Assembly (NCBI GenBank): GCA_947039275.1
Contig: CAMQYL010000043.1
Location: 1-17,937 of the forward strand
Origin: Amulumruptor sp947039275
GTDB taxonomy: Bacteria > Bacteroidota > Bacteroidia > Bacteroidales > Muribaculaceae
Direction: 5' to 3'
Length of the DNA stretch: 17,937 nt
The position numbers and the translations under genes are program-made. Numbering within the stretch: position 1 is the stretch's first letter; each line of letters starts with the position of its first letter. The notes beneath the pieces were generated by a model, which was not told where the DNA came from, searched no databases, and saw only the letters and a program-made list of their open reading frames with translations. Below, one piece after another: positions 6,630 through 14,904 of the stretch.

Positions 6630-7760
6630 ATGGATTTCAAGCTTCAAGCAACAGACACCAACGGAGCTGCCCGCGCCGGACTGATAACCACAGACCACGG
6701 ACAGATCGAAACCCCTATATTCATGCCCGTAGGCACTGTAGGCTCGGTCAAAGGCGTGCACATGCGCGAGCTTCGCGATGACATAAAAGCCCAGATCATC
6801 CTCGGCAATACATACCACCTGTATCTGCGTCCTGGCACCGAGATACTGCGCCAAGCCGGAGGATTGCACAAATTCAACGGCTGGGACCGCCCCATACTGA
6901 CCGACAGCGGGGGCTTCCAAGTGTTCTCGCTCGCCGCCAACCGCAAGCTCAAAGAAGAGGGCGCATATTTCCGCTCCCACATCGATGGATCGAAGCACCT
7001 CTTCACCCCCGAGGGGGTGGTAGACATCCAGCGCACCATCGGAGCAGACATCATGATGGCTCTTGACGAATGTCCTCCCGGCACATCCGACTATTCATAC
7101 GCCCGCAAATCTCTCGACCTGACACTCCGCTGGCTGCGCCGCGGATGGGACCGCTACACCTCCACCGAGGGTCTGTATGGTTACCGTCAGGCATATTTCC
7201 CCATAGTCCAGGGATGTACTTATCCCGACCTCAGGCGAGAATCAGCAAAATTCGTGGCTGACCTCGGAGCTGACGGCAACGCCATAGGCGGACTGGCTGT
7301 CGGAGAGCCGGCAGAGGTGATGTATGACATGATAGAGGTGGTCAACGAAATCCTCCCCACTGACCGTCCGCGCTATCTGATGGGGGTTGGCACACCTGCC
7401 AACATCCTTGAGGCTATAGACCGCGGTGTAGACATGATGGACTGCGTGATGCCCACGCGCAATGGGCGCAACGGCATGCTTTTCACACCCGACGGCATCA
7501 TGAACATGCGCAACAAGAAATGGGCAGACGACTTCTCACCCATTGACGAGACAAGCGAATGCTTCGTTGACCAGGTATATTCCAAAGCATATCTTCGCCA
7601 CCTGTTCATAGCGCAGGAACTGCTTGCCATGCAGATCGCATCCATCCACAATCTCGCCTTCTACCTGTGGCTCGTCCGCGAAGCCCGCAAGCACATCATC
7701 GCCGGCGATTTCAAGCCGTGGAAGACCGAGATGGTGGAGCGCGTCACCCGAAGACTGTAA
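6630..7760 (+). CDS. tgt: tRNA-guanine transglycosylase (queuine/preQ1 tRNA-ribosyltransferase)
   Basis: Tgt swaps guanine-34 of GUN-anticodon tRNAs for the queuosine precursor preQ1 (or queuine). The 376-residue length and motifs fit: RPGTEIL early, DSGGFQVFSL (substrate-binding Asp), GGLAVGE, then YLMGVGTP and DMMDCVMPTRNGRNG with the nucleophilic Asp. The C-terminal zinc region is unusual. Where E. coli Tgt has a CxCxxC motif plus a later His, this protein reads SECFVDQ, keeping one Cys and the His of SIHNL, with Ser and Asp at the other two positions. The start at 6630 matches the family N-terminus. It is probably the first gene of a transcript with the LptF/LptG-type permease 33 bp downstream, a pairing seen in Bacteroidetes. 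Confidence 0.95.
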   Translation: MDFKLQATDTNGAARAGLITTDHGQIETPIFMPVGTVGSVKGVHMRELRDDIKAQIILGNTYHLYLRPGTEILRQAGGLHKFNGWDRPILTDSGGFQVFSLAANRKLKEEGAYFRSHIDGSKHLFTPEGVVDIQRTIGADIMMALDECPPGTSDYSYARKSLDLTLRWLRRGWDRYTSTEGLYGYRQAYFPIVQGCTYPDLRRESAKFVADLGADGNAIGGLAVGEPAEVMYDMIEVVNEILPTDRPRYLMGVGTPANILEAIDRGVDMMDCVMPTRNGRNGMLFTPDGIMNMRNKKWADDFSPIDETSECFVDQVYSKAYLRHLFIAQELLAMQIASIHNLAFYLWLVREARKHIIAGDFKPWKTEMVERVTRRL

Positions 7761-7793
7761 CTTACACATAAAATCCTACCTATCTTTTAAGCA

Positions 7794-8870
7794 ATGTTCA
7801 AGATCCTTGACGGATACATCATACGCAAGTTTCTCGGCACATACGTCTTCGCGATTATCCTGATACTCGCGATTACCATCATGTTTGACATCAACGAGAA
7901 GCTCGACGCATTCCTAAAAGCTCCTCTCAAAGCCACAGTCTTTGACTATTTCGTCAACTTCCTCCCCTACTTCGCCAACCAGTTCAGTCCGCTGTTTACA
8001 TTTATCGCGGTCATCTTCTTCACCTCCAAGCTGGCTGACAACAGCGAAATCATCGCCATGCTCTCATCGGGCATGTCATACCGCCGCTTCATGCGCCCCT
8101 ATCTCGTGTCGGCAACAGTCATCGCCCTAGCCACATATCTGCTGAGCGCATACATAATACCTCCAGCCAACGTCAAACGCATAGAATACACCAACACCTA
8201 TGTGAAAAACAAGCGTGTGGACTATGGCACAAATATCCAGATGAAAGTAGCCGACGGTGAGATAGCATACATGTCGCGCTACGATGCGTTGACCAAGACA
8301 GGATACAAGTTCTCGCTTGAAAAATTTGACAAGAAGAAACTCGTGTCACGCCTGACTGCCCAACAGATTCGCTGGGACACCCTCTACAACTGGCAGGTAC
8401 GAGACTACATGATACGCGATTTCAGCGGCACACGCGAGACGATACACCGCGGCACGATGCTCGACACTGTGATCCCATTTGAGCCGCGCGACTTCCTCAT
8501 AGCCAAAAACGACCATGAGACCATGTCGACACCCGACTTGCAGGAATACATCAAGCGTCAGAAAGAGCGCGGATTCGCCAATATCAAGAGTTTCGAGATC
8601 GAAAACCACCGCCGCTACGCCATGTGTGCCGCCGCGTTTATCCTGACTGTCATAGGCATGTCGCTCTCGTCACGCAAGGTCAAGGGCGGCATGGGACTCA
8701 ACATCGGCATCGGTCTGGTGCTGAGCTTCAGCTACATTCTCTTCATGACCGTCACCTCCACCTTCGCCGTCAGCGGCTTGACATCCCCATTCGTGGCAAT
8801 GTGGATCCCCAACGTCCTCTACCTCATCATCGCCTGCCTCCTCTACCGCAAAGCCTCCCGCGCCGCATAA
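7794..8870 (+). CDS. LptF/LptG family permease of the LPS export system
   Basis: A 358-residue inner-membrane permease of the YjgP/YjgQ family. With LptB and LptC, these proteins extract lipopolysaccharide from the inner membrane for transport to the outer membrane. The N-terminus DGYIIRKFLGTYVFAIILIL and hydrophobic segments at about 13-33, 60-80 and 100-122 precede a periplasmic beta-rich domain (about 125-270). Three more hydrophobic segments follow at about 277-355, giving the expected six. The motif MLSSGMSYRRFMRPY at about 89-103 is typical. It follows tgt closely and is probably cotranscribed. The sequence alone does not decide between LptF and LptG. Confidence 0.9.
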   Translation: MFKILDGYIIRKFLGTYVFAIILILAITIMFDINEKLDAFLKAPLKATVFDYFVNFLPYFANQFSPLFTFIAVIFFTSKLADNSEIIAMLSSGMSYRRFMRPYLVSATVIALATYLLSAYIIPPANVKRIEYTNTYVKNKRVDYGTNIQMKVADGEIAYMSRYDALTKTGYKFSLEKFDKKKLVSRLTAQQIRWDTLYNWQVRDYMIRDFSGTRETIHRGTMLDTVIPFEPRDFLIAKNDHETMSTPDLQEYIKRQKERGFANIKSFEIENHRRYAMCAAAFILTVIGMSLSSRKVKGGMGLNIGIGLVLSFSYILFMTVTSTFAVSGLTSPFVAMWIPNVLYLIIACLLYRKASRAA

Positions 8871-8889
8871 AATATCTACAGGTTGATGT

Positions 8890-8897
8890 TATGTTTG
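8890..8897 (+). promoter_or_regulatory. Candidate -7 box for the outer-membrane protein gene
   Basis: TATGTTTG fits TAnnTTTG and would give a leader of about 47 nt to the ATG at 8949. No matching -33 is present, so it may be chance. It suggests the gene is transcribed apart from tgt and the permease. Confidence 0.35.
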
Positions 8898-8948
8898 TGA
8901 GCAGTATCGCGTATATAATATGACATACAATTTTAATCATCACATATC

Positions 8949-11252
8949 ATGCATATAATATACAAGCTCTGCACAATCTTTTCACTTCTATCGCTATCCC
9001 CGATTGCCATTCACGCGAGAACCGTAACAGGCAGAGTGTTGTCAGACACCGATTCCACTGCCCTTGCAGGGGTGCCATGCCGTCTTAACGAGGCTACCAG
9101 ACTTGTGACAGGAGGTATCACTGATAAGGATGGGCTCTTTAGGCTGGAAACAAACGCCACAACAAATCTCACACTTGACATAGCATATACAGGATATAAC
9201 CACACGGAAATACATATCCCATCCGGGACCAAGGACATCAGCCTCGGCGACATATATCTCAGCGAGGGACTGAACCTCGACGAAGTGACAGTCACAGGAC
9301 AATCCACCACAGACTCACGTGGCCGCACCATCATATATCCTGAAACAACGGATGTCAAAGCATCTGCCACCTCCATCAGCCTATTTCAGAAACTTCCATT
9401 GGCTGGGCTTGAAGCCAATCCCATCAACCGCACACTCACTGTCGACGGCGGCACACCGATGATATTGATCAACGGAGTACCATCCACGATGGACGATTTC
9501 AACGCCCTGATGCCCAAAGACATAGCCAAGATAGAATTTTCACGGATTACCCCGCCTCGCTATGCCGACAAGGGCAACTCCGGACTCATCAGCATCACCC
9601 TCAAGAAGCGTACTGATGGCGGACAAGTGTATCTATGGGCACGTAGTGCGGTCACTACGGCATTTGTCGATGCCAACCTGCGAGCATCATATCACCAAGG
9701 ACCATCACAATTCACTCTGTCATATAATCCCTCATGGCGTAATTACCAGGAAGTCTACGACCATACCTATGAGTCCTATATAGGCAAGGATTTCCGCGTG
9801 GATCTGGTGGAAGATGACCGCAATCCTTTCAACTACCACACCCATCAGATGCAGGCGAAATATGACTACAGCCCTGACACATCCACACTCCTCTCAGTCA
9901 CATTCCGTACCACACCATCCTATAATAAATCACGGTACATAGGCACCACATACGACTCTTATCTCGGAGAATACGACGTGAACAGGCACACCTCAAGCAG
10001 TGATTTCTCGCCTTCGCTTGACCTGTTTTTCCGAAAAGATTTCAACGAGAAAAATTCTATCGAGGCACAGGTAGTAGGCACGCTCAGCAACACCGACTAC
10101 CGCCGTGACAACCAGTACACTTATACAGACGGCAACACGAGCGACTATCTGATGGATGTTGACAGCCGCCGCCACTCGCTCATATCAGAAATCAGTTACA
10201 ATCATGATTTCAGCGACAAGACTTCACTGTCAAGCGGATTTCAGAATACACTGTCACGCAGCACCAACACCTATCTGACATCGGACTACAAACCTGTACT
10301 GACCGAAAACAACAATTATATCTATGCACGCCTCGGACAGCAAATCGGCAAGGTGTATCTTTCACTATCTACAGGTCTGAAAATGTTCTGGATCAACAAC
10401 GACCTCAACCGACGACATTTCATACGCAACCGCACACAAGCACAGCTGTCATGGAACGCCGGTTCACGCTGGAGCATCCAGGCAGCTTTTGTCTACGGTC
10501 CGGTGATTCCTTCCCTCTCCCAGCTGACCGATTATCCCCAGCAAGTATCTCCATATCTGGTGTCTAACGGCAATCCAGAACTTAAAGTGACTGACAGCTT
10601 CGTCTATCAACTGATGCCGAGCTACCGGTTCAAGAAATTCTCGACCTCGCTGCTCCTCTCCTACCGCCATGCATCAAACGCTGTAATAGGCGACATGACA
10701 TATCTTGGCGACAACCTTTTCCTGTCACAATCAGTCAACGCACGGCGTAGTCGAGTATTCGAGTCAAATCTCAACATGAAGCTCAATGACATATACGGAT
10801 TTGGAGCTAACGTAAATCTCGGCGTCTCACACTATTGCTGCACAGGTGCCGACTGGTCCAACAATCTGACTTCGTTTGATGCAAGTTTCTCAATATGGTG
10901 GAACAATGGGCCATATACTATCTCATACTGGCGCAAGATTCCCGGCAAGTACCTGAGCGGGCACTACGTGATGAAGGATGAAAACGGTGATGCCCTAAGC
11001 TTTGAGTTCAATCCAGACAAGCACTGGACATTAGGTGTCGGCTGGATGTATATGTTCACCCCCAAGGGTACACAGTATCCGACATGGAGCTATTCAGAGG
11101 TCAATCCGGCATATCGCGAGCGTTACATCAAGAACAACGGCAACATGGTAGTGCTATCTGTGAGCTACAATGCTGACTTCGGAGCTATATTCCGCTCGGC
11201 GAAGCGCAACCTTAACAATTCCGACACAGGGTCTTCGCTTCTGCGCCTGTAA
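8949..11252 (+). CDS. TonB-receptor-like outer-membrane beta-barrel protein with N-terminal CarboxypepD-regulatory-like domain
   Basis: The 767-residue protein starts with a signal peptide ending near AIHA at residues 21-24. A carboxypeptidase-regulatory-like domain follows at about 25-110 (TVTGRVL, then ALAGVP and GLFRLE). Next comes a plug-like region at about 112-220 (LDEVTVTG, TPMILINGVPS, DIAKIEF). The rest is a large barrel rich in alternating aromatic and polar residues, such as LSYNPSWRNYQEVYDHTYES. It resembles the Bacteroidetes outer-membrane proteins related to TonB-dependent receptors. No SusD-like partner, regulator or enzyme is adjacent, so the ligand cannot be guessed. The C-terminus SSLLRL rather than a terminal aromatic is somewhat atypical for a barrel. 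Family call confident, substrate unknown. Confidence 0.85.
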   Translation: MHIIYKLCTIFSLLSLSPIAIHARTVTGRVLSDTDSTALAGVPCRLNEATRLVTGGITDKDGLFRLETNATTNLTLDIAYTGYNHTEIHIPSGTKDISLGDIYLSEGLNLDEVTVTGQSTTDSRGRTIIYPETTDVKASATSISLFQKLPLAGLEANPINRTLTVDGGTPMILINGVPSTMDDFNALMPKDIAKIEFSRITPPRYADKGNSGLISITLKKRTDGGQVYLWARSAVTTAFVDANLRASYHQGPSQFTLSYNPSWRNYQEVYDHTYESYIGKDFRVDLVEDDRNPFNYHTHQMQAKYDYSPDTSTLLSVTFRTTPSYNKSRYIGTTYDSYLGEYDVNRHTSSSDFSPSLDLFFRKDFNEKNSIEAQVVGTLSNTDYRRDNQYTYTDGNTSDYLMDVDSRRHSLISEISYNHDFSDKTSLSSGFQNTLSRSTNTYLTSDYKPVLTENNNYIYARLGQQIGKVYLSLSTGLKMFWINNDLNRRHFIRNRTQAQLSWNAGSRWSIQAAFVYGPVIPSLSQLTDYPQQVSPYLVSNGNPELKVTDSFVYQLMPSYRFKKFSTSLLLSYRHASNAVIGDMTYLGDNLFLSQSVNARRSRVFESNLNMKLNDIYGFGANVNLGVSHYCCTGADWSNNLTSFDASFSIWWNNGPYTISYWRKIPGKYLSGHYVMKDENGDALSFEFNPDKHWTLGVGWMYMFTPKGTQYPTWSYSEVNPAYRERYIKNNGNMVVLSVSYNADFGAIFRSAKRNLNNSDTGSSLLRL

Positions 11253-11293
11253 TCATATGACTGATATTTTCGCATGCTTCGGCTGCAATGGAG

Positions 11294-11326
11294 GTCTAAT
11301 TTTGTGAGAAAATCACAAAATTAGAC
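11294..11326. promoter_or_regulatory. Perfect 14-bp inverted repeat with mirrored -7 boxes
   Basis: GTCTAATTTTGTGA and its exact reverse complement flank a 5-nt centre GAAAA. The left arm contains TAATTTTG on the plus strand (11297-11304) and the right arm the same box on the minus strand (11316-11323). It lies between the outer-membrane protein and the small gene at 11333. The plus box could serve that gene with a leader of about 25 nt. It could instead be an operator, or an RNA hairpin in read-through transcripts. Confidence 0.6.
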
Positions 11327-11332
11327 TTGACC

Positions 11333-11824
11333 ATGACTACCTCATCTATCACCCTGCGCCGTAAATCCACTTGGACGCGCCCTGTATCGCGTAAATTCTA
11401 CCAGTACATCCGACAGCAGATAATGGCGACGGTCGCCGTGTCGCCTGGCTTGGATCAGAGATATCTGCTTGAGCTGTTTGACTACTATCTCGAACACGGC
11501 AAGCTGCGCGATGACACTTATAACATAGCCTGCATCATCTTCTCGCTCATAACTCCCCAGATTGACAAAGCCATAGTCCGCTCACGCCGTGCCCGCGAAG
11601 CCGCCATGCGCCGCCGAGAATCCTCTCAACCGACAGAATCACCCGAGCCAACCCAACCAACCGAAGCAGCCCAGCCACAATCCGAAAAACGCATCCAACG
11701 CCGCCAGGAAGCCATCGAACGCCGCCATCTCAAACACCAGAAACGCCTCGCCCGCCGCCAACACTCCGCCGCTCAAGATTGTAGGGACATGCCGTGGCAT
11801 GTCCGCCCAGCAGACATGACGTAA
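11333..11824 (+). CDS. Hypothetical small basic protein with repeat-derived C-terminus
   Basis: I do not recognise this 163-residue protein. The N-terminal half (about 1-85) looks like a compact helical domain, with YQYIRQQIMATVAV, LDQRYLLELFDYYLEHGKL and DDTYNIACIIFSLITPQIDKAI. The second half is low complexity: an Arg-rich stretch, a Pro/Thr/Gln/Glu spacer (about 100-120), then a basic coiled or disordered tail with many Arg, His and Gln. It has no signal peptide or membrane segment. The last 14 codons (CRDMPWHVRPADMT) and the stop come from a REP element, so the original C-terminus was probably near residue 149. The start is the ATG at 11333; a TTG at 11327 lies inside the inverted-repeat edge and is less likely. 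The basic character would allow nucleic-acid contact, which is speculation. Confidence 0.65.
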   Translation: MTTSSITLRRKSTWTRPVSRKFYQYIRQQIMATVAVSPGLDQRYLLELFDYYLEHGKLRDDTYNIACIIFSLITPQIDKAIVRSRRAREAAMRRRESSQPTESPEPTQPTEAAQPQSEKRIQRRQEAIERRHLKHQKRLARRQHSAAQDCRDMPWHVRPADMT

Positions 11825-11883
11825 CCGCCTGCATGCATGATGCAACTGCTCGTGGATGCGGACATGCCACGGCATGTCCCTAC
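11781..11883. repeat. REPIN, family A, overlapping a gene 3' end
   Basis: Two arms of 26 nt (11781-11806 and 11858-11883) are exact reverse complements and identical to those at 3726-3806. The spacer is 51 bp and is unrelated to the spacer of the other copy. The left arm is read through by the coding sequence ending at 11824. Confidence 0.9.
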
Positions 11884-11903
11884 ACCCTTGCAAATGCTCA
11901 TTA

Positions 11904-11950
11904 CAAAAATAAGCATCGCCCAGGCGGCGCGAGGGCTGCATGGGCGATGG
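11904..11950 (-). terminator. Rho-independent terminator of adk
   Basis: On the minus strand, 30 nt past the adk stop, stem CATCGCCCA (11949-11941) pairs with TGGGCGATG (11922-11914) across an 18-nt loop. It is followed by CTTATTTTTG. The T tract on the minus strand assigns it to adk. It also separates adk from the convergent small gene. Confidence 0.6.
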
Positions 11951-11979
11951 CTTTGGTATGGTCGGAACCTGAGGATGGG

Positions 11980-12579
11980 TCAGGCTTGGTGACGCTTGGG
12001 GGTGTCGGTGCGACTGTTGAGTGATGTGCGGATGGTGTCGAATATGGAGTCGACAGAACCGAGACCGTGGATGGCGTGGTAGTTGCCTTGCTGCTGGTAA
12101 AAGTCGCGCAGGGGGCTGGTCTGGGAGTGGTAGACCTTGAGACGCTGGTTGATGGTGTCGAGATTGTCATCGCTGCGTCCGCTTTCCTTGCCACGGTTGA
12201 GGAGTCGTGTGACAAGTTCGTCATCGGGGACTTCAAGACCCACTACAGCATGGAGTTTAGAGCCGCGCTTCTCAAGCATCTCGTTGAGGGCGTGAGCCTG
12301 CGGGATTGTACGGGGGAAACCGTCAAAGATCACGCCGTCTTTAGCCTCAGGATTGCTGTCAAGGACATCTGCGAGGATGTCGATCATCAGAGAATCAGGG
12401 ATAAGATTGCCCTTGGAAATGTAGCTGTCAGCCACCTTACCAAGCTCGGTACCCTTGGAAATGTGTTCACGAAGCACATCACCGGTCGAAATATGGAACA
12501 GTCCGTATTCATCGATGAGCTTTGCGCTCTGCGTACCTTTACCACTGCCGGGAGCACCAAAAATTACCAGATTGTACAT
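11980..12579 (-). CDS. adk: Adenylate kinase
   Basis: Adk interconverts ATP plus AMP and 2 ADP in the cytoplasm and sets adenylate balance. The 199-residue protein has the P-loop GAPGSGKGT at 8-16, the AMP-binding STGDVLREHI at about 31-40, and the core DGFPRTIPQA at about 85-94. LLNRGKESGRSDD at about 131-143 marks a short LID without a zinc finger. The tail (about 190-199, TDTPKRHQA) extends slightly beyond the usual end. It follows hpt on the same strand with a 100-bp gap and no clear promoter between, so the two purine-nucleotide genes may be cotranscribed. A terminator follows. Confidence 0.96.
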   Translation of the reverse strand: MYNLVIFGAPGSGKGTQSAKLIDEYGLFHISTGDVLREHISKGTELGKVADSYISKGNLIPDSLMIDILADVLDSNPEAKDGVIFDGFPRTIPQAHALNEMLEKRGSKLHAVVGLEVPDDELVTRLLNRGKESGRSDDNLDTINQRLKVYHSQTSPLRDFYQQQGNYHAIHGLGSVDSIFDTIRTSLNSRTDTPKRHQA

Positions 12580-12679
12580 GAGTAGATTATATTTTATTGG
12601 AAACTTATTATCTGTTCTTTTTTACCTCAGAGAAGGGGGAGCAGTCACAGTCTGCCATCACGGTCAGACCGTCAGAAAT

Positions 12680-13234
12680 TCACGCCTCGTCGTCATGATG
12701 CTCGCTGAGCACCCAGATGTCACGCAGATTGCGACCGAGACCGTCAAGGTCAAGTCCGAAACCGATGATGAAAGCCGAAGGGATTGTGAATCCCACATAG
12801 TCAGGCTTGACATCCTGACGCACGGACTCAGGCTTATAGAGAAGCGATGCGAGGCTTATGCTCTTAGGGTTGCGGGCTTCGAGATCCTTGACCAGCTTAG
12901 CCATAGTATTGCCAGTGTCGATGATATCTTCCACCACTATGACCCTGCGGCCAGCGATGTCTTCGGTCAGACCCGCTATCTCCTTGACTTTGCCGCTTGT
13001 CGATGTACCTTCGTAACTTTTAAGCCTGATAAACGTTATTTCAGCATCGATGTCGAGGTCTCTGAAAAGGTCGGCGGCAAACGGAAATGCGCCATTGAGC
13101 ACGCATATCAGCAGAGGGATGTCATCCTTGAAATCATCTGACATCTGGGCTGCAAGTTCTTTGATTCGCGCAGATATGCGGTCACGTTCGATATAGGGCT
13201 CGAATGTCAGACCTTTGTAAGTGACACGTTTCAT
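12680..13234 (-). CDS. hpt: Hypoxanthine (guanine) phosphoribosyltransferase
   Basis: This salvage enzyme makes IMP (and usually GMP) from hypoxanthine or guanine and PRPP. The 184-residue protein carries the PRPP-binding signature VIVVEDIIDTGNTM at 98-111, with the acidic pair E102-D103. LNGAFPFAADL near 46-56 is the expected loop after the first strand, and a flexible-loop region SYEGTSTSG is near 73-81. Length is typical. It is divergent from nnr across an 117-bp gap that holds facing -7 boxes. It precedes adk, with which it may form a purine salvage/interconversion pair. Confidence 0.95.
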   Translation of the reverse strand: MKRVTYKGLTFEPYIERDRISARIKELAAQMSDDFKDDIPLLICVLNGAFPFAADLFRDLDIDAEITFIRLKSYEGTSTSGKVKEIAGLTEDIAGRRVIVVEDIIDTGNTMAKLVKDLEARNPKSISLASLLYKPESVRQDVKPDYVGFTIPSAFIIGFGLDLDGLGRNLRDIWVLSEHHDDEA

Positions 13235-13298
13235 CGGGCTTCGGTTGTTAATGTAAAAGGAGGTTATACGGGTTGATGACAGTAGCTTTTTACTGCTG

Positions 13299-13306
13299 CA
13301 AAATTA
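13299..13306 (-). promoter_or_regulatory. Candidate -7 box for hpt
   Basis: The minus strand reads TAATTTTG, giving a leader of about 60 nt to the hpt ATG at 13234. No clear -33 is present. It stands 12 bp from the facing nnr box, so the two promoters overlap. Confidence 0.5.
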
Positions 13307-13318
13307 CAAAAAAAAATG

Positions 13319-13326
13319 TACCTTTG
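13319..13326 (+). promoter_or_regulatory. -7 box of nnr
   Basis: TACCTTTG is an exact consensus match followed by GCAGACTGACAG and the start ATG at 13352, a leader of about 20 nt. The box lies inside the longer reading frame that opens at 13316, which rules out that ATG as the start. The -33 is not obvious. Confidence 0.65.
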
Positions 13327-13351
13327 CAGACTGACAGATGAAAATATTTAT

Positions 13352-14869
13352 ATGAAAATTTTCAATAACGAAGATATACGCGCCATTGACCGTGCCACGA
13401 TTGAAAACGAGGGTGTTTCCTCGCTCCAACTGATTGACCGGGTAGCAGATGGCGTGGCAGCGGAAATAATGCGCCGCTGGCGTCCGACCAAGCCTACCGC
13501 CATATTTGCCGGACCAGGCAACAACGGCGCGGATGCCCTCGCTGTGGCGTATATACTCATCGAAAACGGCTGGCAGCCTGAAATATACCTTTTCAATATA
13601 GGCGGCAACCGTCTGTCACAGGATTGCCTTCATTACAAGCAGGCACTTGAATCGATGCATCCTGCTCCTATGCTAACCGAGGTCACCAAGAGCTTCAACA
13701 TGCCTGACATCAACAGCAACTGGCTTGTCATAGACGGACTTTTCGGCTCAGGACTTCACGATCCACTGCCCGGGGGCTTCCAGTCTGTGGTGCGCAATAT
13801 CAATGACAGCGGTGCCAAGGTCGTATCGATAGATGTGCCCTCTGGACTTTTTGCCGACTGGAACGCCAACAATCCCGCTCGCAATATCGTACACGCCACT
13901 CTTACAATCGCCATCCAGTTTCCACGACTCGCCTTCCTGCTGTCAGACAACGCCAAGACCGTGGGCGAATGGCAGATGCTTGACATCAACCTGAGCGAAG
14001 ACGCCATCCGACGCACTCCCACGAAATTCTTCTTGGTGGAGCGTCACGAAGTGCGCCACCTGCTCAAACCTCGCGGCGAATTCACATCCAAAGCCGATTA
14101 CGGCTCGATGCTGCTCGTAGGCGGCAGCTTCGGCATGATGGGGGCTGCCGTGTTTGCCGCCAAAGGTGCCTTGCGGTCAGGAGTGGGCAAACTCACGATA
14201 CATACCGCCCGATGTGGCTACAACATCTTGCAGATGTCAGTGCCTGAAGCCCTCTTTAATGCTGACAAACATGACATCGTGGTCAGCGAAGTCAAGGCTT
14301 TCCAGAAATATTCTGCCCTGGCAGTAGGTCCAGGACTCGGAGTCAACGAACTTACCGCCAACGCACTCGATACACTCATCAAGTCGATGGAGCACCCGGC
14401 AGTGTTTGATGCCGATGCCCTCAACTGCATGGCTCGCCGCCAGTCGCTCCTCAACCATCTGCCTCCGCTCTCCATCCTCACTCCCCATGAAAGGGAGTTT
14501 GACCGCATATTCGGTCCGCAGACATCAGCCGAAGCCCGACTGCTCAAAGCCATTGAGGTATCACACCACTACAATGTCATCATTGTGCTTAAAGGGCGTT
14601 ATACAGCCGTCGTGCGCCCTGACGGACGTGTGTACTTCAATTCGTCAGGCACACCTGCCATGGCTACAGGCGGCAGCGGTGACGTGCTGACGGGAGTAAT
14701 CGGATCGCTGCTTGCCCAAGGCTACAAACCCGAAGTGGCTGCCGTGTGTGGAGTATTCATCCACGGCTGGGCAGGAGAGCTCGCTGCCGAGGTCCAAGGC
14801 GAATACGGAGTGATAGCCGGAGACATCGCCGACAATATAGGCAAAGCGATCGCCCAGATAATGGAATGA
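13352..14869 (+). CDS. nnr: Bifunctional NAD(P)H-hydrate epimerase / ADP-dependent NAD(P)H-hydrate dehydratase
   Basis: This enzyme repairs hydrated NADH and NADPH. The N-terminal YjeF_N domain epimerises NAD(P)HX, and the C-terminal ribokinase-like domain dehydrates the S form. In the 505-residue protein GPGNNGAD at 54-61 is the epimerase nucleotide motif; the common form is GGD, here GAD. Further on, VIDGLFGSGL and SIDVPSGL follow at about 130-170. In the dehydratase domain FDADALN, LTPHEREFDRIFG and GGSGDVLTG (440-448) are as expected. The ATG at 13352 is chosen over 13316 because the promoter box lies between them. The stop overlaps an ATG in an ATGA arrangement with the next gene's longer frame. 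Confidence 0.95.
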   Translation: MKIFNNEDIRAIDRATIENEGVSSLQLIDRVADGVAAEIMRRWRPTKPTAIFAGPGNNGADALAVAYILIENGWQPEIYLFNIGGNRLSQDCLHYKQALESMHPAPMLTEVTKSFNMPDINSNWLVIDGLFGSGLHDPLPGGFQSVVRNINDSGAKVVSIDVPSGLFADWNANNPARNIVHATLTIAIQFPRLAFLLSDNAKTVGEWQMLDINLSEDAIRRTPTKFFLVERHEVRHLLKPRGEFTSKADYGSMLLVGGSFGMMGAAVFAAKGALRSGVGKLTIHTARCGYNILQMSVPEALFNADKHDIVVSEVKAFQKYSALAVGPGLGVNELTANALDTLIKSMEHPAVFDADALNCMARRQSLLNHLPPLSILTPHEREFDRIFGPQTSAEARLLKAIEVSHHYNVIIVLKGRYTAVVRPDGRVYFNSSGTPAMATGGSGDVLTGVIGSLLAQGYKPEVAAVCGVFIHGWAGELAAEVQGEYGVIAGDIADNIGKAIAQIME

Positions 14870-14904
14870 ACATCAACCACTCAACCTGTAATCACAATCT
14901 CTAC

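Noticed and set aside
12067..13141. Two long plus-strand frames opposite adk and hpt
   Set aside because: They are mirror images of well-supported genes with intact motifs, and one runs across the hpt-adk gap.
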